The notes beneath the pieces are model-generated. The model saw nothing but the letters and a program-made list of their open reading frames with translations. It had not been told where the DNA came from and did not search any database. Shown here in pieces: positions 10,287 to 20,948 of a stretch of DNA of 64,000 bases. Each line of letters starts with the position of its first letter. The stretch's first letter is position 1. This DNA is from Malania oleifera (taxonomy: Eukaryota; Streptophyta; Magnoliopsida; Santalales; Ximeniaceae): assembly GCF_029873635.1 (NCBI RefSeq), contig NC_080422.1, positions 10,013,764 to 10,077,763 of the forward strand, written 5' to 3'. The position numbers and the translations under genes are program-made.

Positions 10287-12519
10287 CCTAAGAAGCTCTC
10301 CTCCTTATCTCTTCGATTTTGGCTTCATTTTAGTCCTAATCAACAATCAGAAACCACCACAAGGATCTAGAAAGGATTCTCTTTAAGTTAACTGGAGCAA
10401 AATCGTGATTTGGGTTTCCAAGGCACCACTCCAAAACTGAGGTAAGGGTGTTAAATATTAGTTTTAATTATTAAATTGAAGTATTTGGGGTCTAGGAAAT
10501 ACTAAATGATAATATTCAGGAGGTTAAGTTGATTAATTTGGGGAAATGTGAATTTCAGGGTTTTGGGTTTCGATTGCCACAGACGTGGGAGTTGGGATTT
10601 AGCGAGCCTCTTAGTAAGCCAAGTAAGGGGAATAAATAATAACAAATATTTTAAAAATTATTAGTTGAATTAATACGTGAAAATGTGAGTATGGTATTTT
10701 GCCTGAAATTATTATAATACGAATATCATATACAATTGTGTGGCATATGATTTATTCTGGAAACATGTTTGAAATTGGGTATGTTTTGCACTGAGAATAA
10801 TAAGCCTATGATATATATTTATTGAAAGGCTTTAAGCAAAAATGAAGATAATGGAAACCAGTTATGTTTTATATACTGAACTGGGATAATATGAGATTGG
10901 AAACATGGAAAATGTTGAAAAGTGGAATACATAACTTTTTTATTGAGAAATGTTGAAATACATGAAATGTGATATATACCATTATGAGATGAGATATGAA
11001 TACTGGAATGTAAATATGAAATATGAATACTGCAATATGGATATGAAATGTAAATACTGGAACGTGAATATGAAAATGTGAATACTGTAATGTGTATGTT
11101 GAAATGTGAATACTGTAATGTGTATGTTGAAATGTGAATGCTAGAAATATGAAAATTGCAATGAGAATTCTGCAATGTGAATACTGGATATGTGAATATT
11201 GCAATGAGAATACTACAATGTGAATACTAAAATGAGAGTATGAAAATATGAATATTGTAATGTGAATGCTGCAATATGAATACTGAAATGTGATTGCAAA
11301 AATGTGAATGATGAAATATGGAAATGAGAACCCTGATGGACAGTTCTTGATATAGAGCACGATACCGTTGCTAGTGAGGTGTTAGTGCAACCACACGGTC
11401 TCATGGTGAGTGTGGTGTTGATAGGTGATTGAACCAGTGAGAAGGGTAGTTTTGCCCCCTGGGTCCGGACCAGGGTTATGGTAGGTCAATCGTACTACAG
11501 ACACATGGATGGATTTCCTATTTTGATCTAATCAGGTAGGTCAACTGCGGTTAGATCTAGCCTTCAGGCCGCACAACCTCGATCATGGGGGAAAGCATGG
11601 CATGGAAAATATCCTTAGGGCAGCCATGAGTTACAGATGCAAATGTATTGGTTACCGAGGACACTCATGTGTTAGATGATGAAATTGAAATGAAAGAGAA
11701 AAGAGAGAGTGTGAGTATAATAACATAAATAAATAAGGCGAAGTAAAACTCTCCACCTGAGGGCTTACTAAGTAAGATGAGTGCCCTGATAAATATCAGT
11801 TGTAGATGTACCCGAGTTAATCTGGCAAGGTTACAATTGATATCATAGCAGAGGGGAGCTACATGTGTGAACATGTAACCTCCCCTATCCTCGGGAACAT
11901 CCATTGATAAACATGGGTTGCATGTAAATAAGTTTGAAAAATGGAAATAAAACTTTTAAAAGCTTGGGTTTTATATCTATATGATTATGAGTATAATTGT
12001 TATATTTTCTCAAATGGTATTATCACTAAAATGGATATATATATATATATATATATATATTATGATAAAATGAAACTCATATTATCACACACTGTAAATA
12101 ATTTATTCTGTCTTACTGAGATGTGTCTCACCTAAATATCTAAATATTTCAGGGAACCAGAAAAGATCGGGTGGTAGAGCTCCGAGATAAAAGGAAGCTA
12201 GTACCCTGATAGACAGGGTGAGTGTTTTGACCTAGGGATGTATATTTCCCCTAGAGTTTTGGTTGATTTTTGGGAATGCGTTAGATATGTATGTATATAT
12301 ATTTGGATGTTTAGTATTCTGGTTATTTGTATTCTGGATGATTTATATATATTGACTTCCACTGATAGGGTTGTTTATATAAGTTTGGATGATTACCGGG
12401 CATCCCACTTCAAGTCGGGTTATATTTAAATGGTATCAAATTTTTGACATCGCCGATGGTTGAGTATCACTGATTTATTATTTATGGAAAAAAAATGGTA
12501 TGAAAATTGGGGCGTCACA
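9962..12519 (+). repeat. G1 3' LTR
   Basis: 2558 bp, TGTAGAGATCC to GGCGTCACA. It includes a CT microsatellite leader (10248-10283), a GT...AG interval (10442-10558), the GAATACTG minisatellite (10995-11320), a (TA)n run (12034-12061) and the TTACTGAGATGTGTCTCACC block (about 12112) before ATTTCAGGGAACC. It is the uninterrupted reference copy for this family. Confidence 0.88.
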
Positions 12520-12931
12520 TGGTCGACCAGGCTTTTAAGTCTTTGTAAGCCCTATTTTGACCCTAAAGCTATATTAAAACCTTTGTAAGATTTTATCTTT
12601 TTGTGAAGAAGGTTTTGTATAAAGTGTAGGTGCCCTAAGGTTAGTTTACGATCATCTGAGCATTCAAACATATCATGTAAATGCATGCATTATTACAGAC
12701 CAAAAATATAAAAAGTAAATGCAATACAACTAAAATCAAAATGTCTTCTTCTTTTGCTCTTCACTCCATGGAATGCGCCAGTTGAAGTAAGTTTTAAGTC
12801 TTCTATCTTCCATTTTCCCTTTTGGCTTATGTATGCATTGAATAGTAAACATGTTCAAGCACTTAAATACACACATAAGTAACTTGTGTTTTGTGAGCAT
12901 TAAAATAGGGATCGGACTCAAAAATCCAACA
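12520..12931 (+). mobile_element. Right arm of copia-type solo LTR E1
   Basis: Continues the E1 text across the G1 insertion. The end (GGACTCAAAAATCCAACA) parallels the E2 end (GGACTCATAGAGTCAACA). Beyond 12931 the sequence switches to D LTR text, so E1 sits in the D 5' LTR; the partner flank is outside the window. Confidence 0.6.
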
Positions 12932-13581
12932 AACTGATTTAGTTAGGATTTTGGAATACAGAGTTCCATTTTTCCATTCGTTATAGGCAGAATTTCGAGG
13001 AACTAGGCAAAGGGAAGGAGTTATAACAGGTTTTTATTAATTTTGAACTGGTTAAATTCGAGTATGTAAATTAATATACACGAGTATGATTTTCTGAACG
13101 GTTTAGGCATTTGAAAAATTATGGTTTTGAATATAATTTATATTTAGGAGAAACTGTGTGGCATGAGAATAACCTTTCATAATTAACTGGTTGTAATACT
13201 GTTTGGTTATGAATACTGTCTGGTTGTGAATATTGTTTAGTTGTGAACATAAATGTGCATATGCGATTTTTTTGTGAAAGCTTACTAGGTAGTACGCAGT
13301 AGCCTTGTGTGGGCCACGTACAGAGAAGTATGTAGTAGCTTTGTGTGGGCCACGTACTAGGAATGATGGTGGTTGAAAATGAATTGTGTAGTATCCTGTG
13401 TGGATATGAATGAAATGTACTGTATTTTGTGTGGATGTGTTGTGATGTATATATATACGTGGATCTCTAGAATATGATTGATATTGAATGTGTGTAAGCT
13501 TATGTATGTGAATTTAATTACATAATAATTAAGGCGAAATAAAACTCTCCGCTCGAGGGCTTATTGAGTAAGGTGAGTGCC

Positions 13582-13584
<3 letters not shown>
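12932..13584 (+). mobile_element. D 5' LTR fragment between E1 and C
   Basis: Matches the D 3' LTR from about 49967 (GGAATACAGAGTTCC and on). It includes the family minisatellite of roughly 35 bp around GTAGCCTTGTGTGGGCCACG (13290-13370) and the block ending GTAAGGTGAGTGCCCTG at about 13583. There the text stops in a (TA)n run. Confidence 0.72.

Positions 13585-13623
<39 letters not shown>
13585..13623. repeat. (TA)n run at the D/C junction
   Basis: About 38 bp of TA. D LTR text lies left and C LTR text right, with the C start and over 100 bp of D missing. Likely a deletion or recombination point. Confidence 0.8.
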
Positions 13624-13625
<2 letters not shown>

Positions 13626-13902
13626 AATCTAATAAAATAATATTTTAAACTTACCATCTCTTGAAGCTTAAAGAACCTTCAGGAGAATTTGGGCAATTGG
13701 TAGTGTGTCCGTCTCTTAGCCTCTCTCACTCCCAGCATCCTCCTCCATTCTTCTCTCTCTTTCCTCTCATTTCTCGATAGATATTTGGCTAATTGGGAAA
13801 CGGAAGGTATCGTTGGATTCCTAACTCCGTCATCGACATTTTTACTGGAGCAGATTTGTCGTGGGAGTGGCGTAAGAACTATTCTTGGGGTAAGGCAACT
13901 TT

Positions 13903-15919
13903 TGTAACGACCTACTATTTAACTAGGTTTTTTTTTTTATTTTTTTATACTAGAACATTTAAAATGCTCTGATACCAAATTGAATCATCAACCTAAGCAG
14001 CAAGAAGCAGAAATCAAATAAACATAACCATACGTAATTATATACAATACCAGAGTGCTAAATTGTTTCCCCCAGAATATACATATACAACTTTTCCCCA
14101 AGATACCCTCAACTGGACTAGGGCTATACAAAAATACTACAAAAACATACTCACTATCTACTGACAAGGCAGTACCGCAGCCCCTCTATCTGCGAGCTTG
14201 GTCTGCTCGCCTACTTGGGTCACCTGAAAAATGTTAAAGTAATTCGGATGAGCCAACGCTCAATAAGATGAAATATGCTATTACTAGTGTGTGGCAATTG
14301 AGAACAATATCATGAAAATTTGTTTCTGTATAAACGCATATAACTGAATCTGAAAATACAGTACAAGTAATAGAAACCACTACTTTTTCCATGTTGCTTA
14401 ACATATCAGTATATTAGGTTACTATTTAAAATACTTCTACTGCACATAAGTATATTCTCTGTCTCTTTAAATCTGTATATACATAATAAAAACTGAAAAC
14501 TTCCCCTGTGGATAACTGAGTGTCATGATTTAACCCCTTATGACAGGGTTGTACGGCCCATAGGCGGGATCTACATTGGTTGGCCGACCAGAGTAAATCA
14601 CTATAGTCCCTCGGTCTGATCTGCCCTCCTGAACCCATATCTGATGGGGAGCCTGTCCACGTCTAGGGAACTTATACGATCAACTTACTACCACGTATTA
14701 TTTGAATAGGTGGTTGCACTCATAACTAAAATATCTGTAGCTATGGCTCCAATAGGTTCTGATACTATATAATATATTTCTATATAAAACTATCTGATTT
14801 TCCATGATTTTGAAATAACTGTATAAACCATGACACTGAATAAATTGTAACTGTATCAACGGTATTTCTGAACTGAACTGTAATCCGTACGTCATGGTAC
14901 TGAGAACTGTATAATCATAACATTGAAAACTGTATAATTATCGTACTGAAATTTGTATAATTATGGTACTGAAATTCGTATATTCATGGTACTGAAATTC
15001 GTATAATCATGGTACTGAAAACTGTAAAACATACTTTCGTACTATTTTCGTATTCTCAAGCCACACAGAAATTTAATACATAATATCCGTAATTAATAAC
15101 TATATAATGTCGTGCTGTGAATAAAAGACTGGTAAAAATATACATTTCATACTAGAAATCATTTTAAAATTATCTAGCATAGCATATTTCCCTTACCTGA
15201 CTACTAGAAAGCCCCTATGATATACTGACCTAACACCCGCAGGATTTCCTACACAACACCCTGAAAATAACATTTTTCAGAACAAAATATCAGTATTTCT
15301 TTGCCTACATCATTTCCTATAACTGTCAGAAAGTCAAAAATTGACTAAAAGACCTTACCCTGAATTTGGGATGAAATCCAACTCGATCCCACCGATGATC
15401 CGCCCCAGTAAACTTGAAGAGAACTTTGCTAGGAGCATCGTGGTGGCTTTAGATCGTCGATTTGGTGACTGACGGTGCCAAAATCGAAGAGAGAAGGAGG
15501 AGGAGTCGTAAAGGAGAGAGATAGAGAGAGAGAGAGATAGAGAGAGAGAGAGAAAGGTTTCGGCTGAAATTTTGTGTAAAAATTCGAGTTAAACACTATT
15601 CATACTGCGGCCTTCGTCGACAAGCCACGTCATCTCGTCGACGAATCTTTCAGTAATTTCGTCGACGAACCTTACTTCCTCGTCGACGAATTTCAGATGG
15701 CCTAAAACCCCTTTCGGTATTTTCTCGTCGATGAAGCTCGCACTCATCGACGAGGTCCTGTTGTACACTCGTCGACGAATCCCCTGTATTCGTCGATGAG
15801 GCCCTGATAAATTTATTGAGGTATTTTCCAAAGTACGATGTCGATTGCCTCCTTCTATTCCTGTTTCAATTTTCTTCCCTTTTTATTATTTAAATACTAT
15901 TATTCTTTGGGTCACTACA
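13903..15919 (-). mobile_element. Solo LTR B1 (reverse) inside C 5' LTR
   Basis: 2017 bp. Read on the minus strand it starts TGTAGTGACCCAAAG and ends TCGTTACA. Flanks are ACTTT (13898-13902) and AATTT (15920-15924); the undisturbed site is visible in the C 3' LTR near 29948, which supports insertion here. It has the TCGTCGACGA array (about 15610-15810), a GA/CT leader (15500-15555), the 98-bp GT...AG interval (15358 to 15261 on minus) and the CAGTACCATGATTATA minisatellite (14880-15030). Confidence 0.82.
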
Positions 15920-16689
15920 AATTTTCCATAATTTCTCAATTTCTCGTTAAAACTACTGTAAAATCGATGATCAGACACCACCACGGGGTCCTAGTCATGA
16001 TCGTCGTCATTTTGGCGTAGGTAATTTTTCAATTAGGGTTTTCTAGGTCCCACTCCAAAGAGAGAGTGGGATTTGGGAAATTTGGTAAATTGGTTATATT
16101 TAAGGGTATAATTATTTATTTAGAACTTATGGCCCTAGGAAATATTAAAATAATATTTTATTTAGAGTTAATTTAATGAAATTAGGATTCTTTATTCAGG
16201 GCTCGGGTGAGTACCGCAGGTATTTTTTTCAAGGTCCCTGTTGGCGTAGTTCAAGAAACTAGATAAGGGGGAAAATATATATTAAATCATAATTTTTATG
16301 AATTTAATGGAAAATAAATTGTGTTATATATACGTGTATATGTTTCGGTATAGGTTTAAAATGCCAACAATTTAAATTATGTTTTTTGAGTTTAAGGCTG
16401 TTTATTATATATGTATATACGAAAAATGAACTAATGAAAGTGGACAAATATTTTCAGGGTAATTATGTAAGAAATGAGAGGTATTTTCAATATATAAACA
16501 TTAAATGTTGGTTGACTTATTTTACAGGCAGTGTATGAATTTTATTACTAAATTGTGTGGCATGAGTAAAAAGGAATCTTGTGTGGAAATATATGTTAAA
16601 TGTATGAGATGCAGGTTAAGTAATACATTGAAAATGAAATATGATATGAACTATACTGCTTGTGTGTGTTAGTGCAACCATGTAAATAG

Positions 16690-16860
16690 CTAAAATATGC
16701 TGGGTAAAACAGCTGAAAGATGTTTGGTAAATGTATGACAACTGAAAAATGCTGGGTAAAACAGCTAAAAGATGTTGGGTAAATGTATGACAGTTGAAAA
16801 ATGTTAGGTAAAACATCTTAAAGATGCTAGGTTAAATAGCTGAAAGATGTTGGGTATGAA
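16690..16860. repeat. Minisatellite of element C 5' LTR
   Basis: Repeats of about 20 bp on GCTGAAAGATGTTGGGTAAA. The matching array is at 30700-30925 in the C 3' LTR. Confidence 0.75.
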
Positions 16861-17684
16861 ATGAAATGAAATGAAAAATGAAAATGAATGAAATAGAAAC
16901 GAAATGTAAAATGTGAGCAATGTAAATTGGGAAAGAGCCACGTAAAGTGAAATGAAATGAAAAGTAACAGATAAAAACATGAATAGTTAAGAGATGCGGA
17001 ATAATGGCAAACAAAATAATGTTATATGGTATTAGCAGTATTTATGCTAGTAGAACATGTTACATTTAGGCGAGGCAAACTTTTTGCCCGAGGGCTTGCT
17101 GAGAAAGGCGAGTGCCCTGGTTGTATCAGATGTAGCAGTAGGCCACATAATGTGTTAGGGCAGAGGGAAACTACTTGTATGAGCGGGTAGATTTCCCTAT
17201 TCTCAAGAGCCTTCGCCGATAAACTTTTGTATGAATTGTGTGAGTACGAGATTAATTTATCACTTGAGGGCTTACTGAGTAAGGTAAGTGTTGTGGTACG
17301 CTTTAGCTGTGACCTTTGGGTTGCCTAATGTATCAAAGCTGAGGGGTGCTACTTGTATGGGCGGGTAATCACCCCTATCCTTAGGTAATCTCATGGGTTA
17401 AACCTTTGCATGTGTTTGATTAGATTCAGAGAATGATTTCAGTGTTTATGGAAGTGTTTTGCAAATGTTATTAATACGTTGTTATATAAACTCATGTTAG
17501 CCACACATTGTTTTAATATATTGTTTCTTCCCTTACTGAGATGTGTCTCACCCGTATATAAATGTATCTTTTTTTAGGATTTTCTCAAGATTGAGCTTAG
17601 AGAGCTCAAAGTTTTGTAACATTTTTGGAAAATAGAAAGAGAGAAGGGTGTAGTGACTTGGAAGATTTTTCACAGGGCCTCTTC

Positions 17685-17884
17685 GACGAACACAGGGAGT
17701 TCGTCGATGAGTGCATAAGGGGGCCTCGTCGACGAAGCTACGACTCATCACCGAGAAAATACCGAAAGAAGAATTTGGGCTACTCTGAATTTCATCGACG
17801 AAGGGTAAGGATCATCAACAAATTTACTTAAGGACTCGTCGACGAGATGACGTGGCTTGTCGACGAATCCTGTAGTATAAATAG
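17685..17884 (+). promoter_or_regulatory. G2 LTR core promoter with palindrome array
   Basis: Copies and near-copies of TCGTCGACGA between 17685 and 17870, then GATGACGTGGC (about 17846) and TATAAATAG at 17876-17884. The same order recurs at 24694-24880 in the 3' LTR. Promoter function is inferred from the arrangement. Confidence 0.7.
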
Positions 17885-17922
17885 CCCTAAATGGATTTTA
17901 ATCGCCGAAATTCGACTGCAAA

Positions 17923-17926
<4 letters not shown>

Positions 17927-17963
<37 letters not shown>
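17927..17963. repeat. (CT)n microsatellite in LTR leader
   Basis: About 36 bp of CT, roughly 45 bp downstream of the TATA box. Equivalent runs occur at 10248-10283, 41813-41838, 43579-43619 and 49688-49722, and as GA at 27544-27566. Confidence 0.9.
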
Positions 17964-17964
<1 letters not shown>

Positions 17965-19647
17965 CCCTACGGCCTCTCCCTCTTCTCTCTTCGATTCTGG
18001 CCTCGTCAGTCGTCGGATCGACAATCTGAGGCCACCATGACGTTTCTGGCAAAGTTCTCTTCAAGTCTACCGGAGCGGATCGTTGGTGAAATGAAGTTGG
18101 AATTCATCCCAAATTCAGGGTAAGGTCTTTTATTGGGAATTTGACTTTCTAGCAGTTGTAAGAAATGATGCAGGCATAAAAATATTGATATTTTGTTCTG
18201 AAATTTATGGTTTTCAGGGTGTTAAGTGGAGAACCCTGCGGGTGTAGGACCCATCTCAGTAGAGGGATTTTAGTAGAAATCAGGTAAGGGAAATATGCTA
18301 TGCTAGACAATTTTAATATGTTTCAGTATAAACTATACGTTTTTATCAAATGATTATTCACGATAGAAATTTATACAGTTTATCATTTATGTATAATATG
18401 TTTAAAATTTCTGTGTGGCTTGAGAATATGAGTATAGTAAAGAAACATGTTTTACAGTATTTTCAGGATATGTTTTAAAGAATATACAGCCAGTGGTTAT
18501 GTTTTATAGTAATTACAGAATACCATGATTATACAGTTTTCAGTACCATGATTATACAGTTTACAGTACTATGATTATACAGTTTTTCGTACCATGATTA
18601 TACAGTTTACAGTACCACGATTATACAGTTTTCAGTACCATGACTTACAGATTACAGTTCAATTCAGAAATACAGATGATACAGTTATACTTTATTACAG
18701 TATCATGGTTAATATAATTATTACAGAATCATGGTAAAATAGTTAGTTGTATATAGAAATATATTATATAGTATCAGACCTTGTTGGACCATACAGCAGA
18801 GCATGGTACCGTAGCTACATACAGTTTACAGAGTGCAACCACCTATTTAGATAATACGTGGTAGTAGGTCGATCGTATAGTGCCCTGATGTGGACAGGCT
18901 CCCCATCAGATATGGGTTGAGGAGGCCAGATCAAACCGAGGGAGTATAGTGGTTTACTCTGGTCGGCCAACCAAAGTAGATCCTCCCTACGGGCCGCACA
19001 ACCCTGCCATGAGGGGTTAAATAATGACACACAGTTATCCACATGAAAGTTTAGTTATTATTATGTATATACAGATTTACAGAGATAGAGAATATACTTA
19101 TAAGCATTAAAAGTATTTTAAATAGTACCCTAAAATACTGATATGTTAAGCAACATGGAAATGGTGGTGGTTTCTATTACTTGTATTGTATATACAAATC
19201 CAGTTATACATAATTTTATAAAAACAGATTTTCATAATATTGTAACTCATCTGCCACACACTAGCAATAGCATATTTCGTCTTACTGAGCGTTGGTTCAT
19301 CCCAATTACTTTAACATTTTTCGGGTGATCCAGGTAGGCGAGCAGATCAGACCCGCAGATAGAGGGGCCTCAGTATTGCCCTGATATTAGAGTGAGTATT
19401 TTTTAGAGTATTTCTGTATAGCCCTAGCCAGTTGAGGATATTTCTGGGGGAACAGTCGTACATGTATATTTTGGGAAACATGTTAGCACTATGGTATTGT
19501 ATGGTTATGTTTATTTGATTTATGCTTTTTGCTACTTAGGTTGATGATTGGGTTTAATCTAGTATGGTATCAGAGCATTTTAAATTTTATAGTATATATA
19601 TAAAATAAAAAAAAAACCCCCCATTTAAATAGCAGGTCATTACAATT

Positions 19648-19660
19648 TGGTATCAGAGCC
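19648..19660 (+). promoter_or_regulatory. Primer binding site of G2 (tRNA-iMet type)
   Basis: TGGTATCAGAGCC, three bases after the LTR end. Confidence 0.88.
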
Positions 19661-19949
19661 TAGGTTGCTAGATTCTGTAGACTTTAGAGTGTAGCAGAAG
19701 TAATACCAGGGTATAAGAAAAGGATTTGAGGTTTGTTCGATTGTCTAGATACAGGATTTTCGTGGTGGTTTATGTGTTTTTCCTGGGGTAACGATTTCAA
19801 GAAAACCATAGTAAACTATTGTTAGTTCGTGTGTCTAGGTGACAGAACTAGATATTGAGTTAAGGTTAGGGAAGGTAATTAATTTTGAGTTTGTACAGGA
19901 TAGGTCCGTATAGAAGATAAAGTGCTTAAGTGTGATTCTTGTTTTCAGG

Positions 19950-20948
19950 ATGGACCCAGGAAGTAGTGGCACGAATGCTAGGGAGGATAGGTCCGGACCT
20001 TCCAGCATAGGTGGAGGAGATACGGATGTTGTTCTGTGTAGTGTCACCCAGCAAGTGATGGCAGAGATGGCTAGGAGCATTGGAGAGCGTGGCTGCTCAA
20101 TCGAGCAGTTTACGCGAATGAAGCCCCCATCCTTTGCTAGAGGAGATGACCTAATTGTAGTTGAGAATTGGGTCTAGGACATTGAAGAGACGTTGGCTGT
20201 GCTTCATTGTATGGATGAGCAGAAGGTAGTATTTGGAGCATTTAAGTTGATAGGGGAGGCGAAGCATTAGTGGAGATCAGCGCGATTAATAGAGGAGCAA
20301 AGGCCGATTCTAGTACCAGTGACGTGGGACTGATTCAAAGAGCTGTTCTTTGAGCGGTATTTCCCTACTATCATTCGGCGCGAAGGCAACAGAGTTTATG
20401 CATCTAGTATAGGGGCAGATGACTGTATCCCAGTACGCGGCTTGGTTTATCGAGTTGTCGCGTTTTGCTCCACATCTGGCACCTGATGAAGAGAAAAAGG
20501 CAAGGAAGGTTGAAGAGGGACTGAGGCAGAACTTGTTTAAGTAGGTGATTGGTTTCAGGGCTCAAACATTCACAGAGGTTGTAGATAGAGCTGCAATCAT
20601 TAAGAGTGGTATACAGAGGGGTGTAGCAGCTAAGAGTCAGAGGAAGAGACCTGCGCCTCAGGGCTTTCGAACTGGCTCCAATAGGGGTCCATGGAGAGGG
20701 GGTCGTGATAGGGGATATCAGAGGCAGTTGATAGGACCCTGTGGGAATCAAGGATGCCAACTTACCCAATATGTCAGACGTGCGGGAGACATCATTTAGG
20801 GGAGTGCTGGGTAGTCAGAGGGGTATGTTATCACTACGAAAGATCCGGTCACGTGGTATGCGAATGCCCAGGTTAGCCAGATCAGATCCCAGCTCCCAGG
20901 CCCTATCGAGGAGGATATCAAGCACCTCGTGGAGGACAGCAAAGGAAT
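19950..20948 (+). pseudogene. G2 gag remnant
   Basis: ATG at 19950 (MDPGSSG...). The gag domain reads ENWV-stop-DIEETLAVLH and KH-stop-WRSARLIEEQ: one glutamine and one tryptophan codon have become TAG. Near 20380 the frame shifts, and text matching gag runs in another frame (FIELSRFAPHLAPDEEKKAR) to about 20740, then returns to the first frame. The first zinc knuckle (CQTCGRHHLGEC) is kept. The second (about 20826) reads CYHYERSGHVVCEC, having lost its second Cys (TGC to TAC). Confidence 0.87.

Larger units (their letters stand above)
1283..12519 (+). mobile_element. G1: degenerate Tekay-like Ty3/gypsy retrotransposon
   Basis: Complete but dead LTR element. The 5' LTR starts TGTAGAGACC at 1283 and ends GCGTCACA at 5384. 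A tRNA-iMet-type primer site follows at 5388, then gag, protease, RT, RNase H, integrase and a chromodomain-like tail (5791-9675), a purine tract at 9949-9961, and the 3' LTR at 9962-12519. The flanks are CGGTC (1278-1282) and TGGTC (12520-12524), a 5-bp target duplication with one C/T difference, so it landed inside solo LTR E1. The chromovirus Tekay/Del placement rests on polyprotein order, the long LTRs and the C-terminal tail after integrase. RT lacks its catalytic core. Confidence 0.88.
17649..19644 (+). repeat. G2 5' LTR
   Basis: 1996 bp, TGTAGTGACTTGG to GGTCATTACA. In order: TCGTCGACGA array, TGACGTGG, TATAAATAG, CT microsatellite leader (17927-17963), 98-bp GT...AG interval (18120-18217), a further donor-like CAG/GTAAGGG near 18281, minisatellite (18520-18650) and a conserved segment around ACAACCCTGCCATGAGG near 19000. 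Confidence 0.9.

Noticed and set aside
10189-10386. Open frames with Leu-Ser repeats over CT microsatellites (also near 17847 and 43496)
   Set aside because: Direct translation of (CT)n in LTR leaders.
16690-16860. Possible CRISPR-like array
   Set aside because: Head-to-tail degenerate repeats without unique spacers, inside a plant LTR; the same holds for the arrays at 26755-26905 and 50308-50463.
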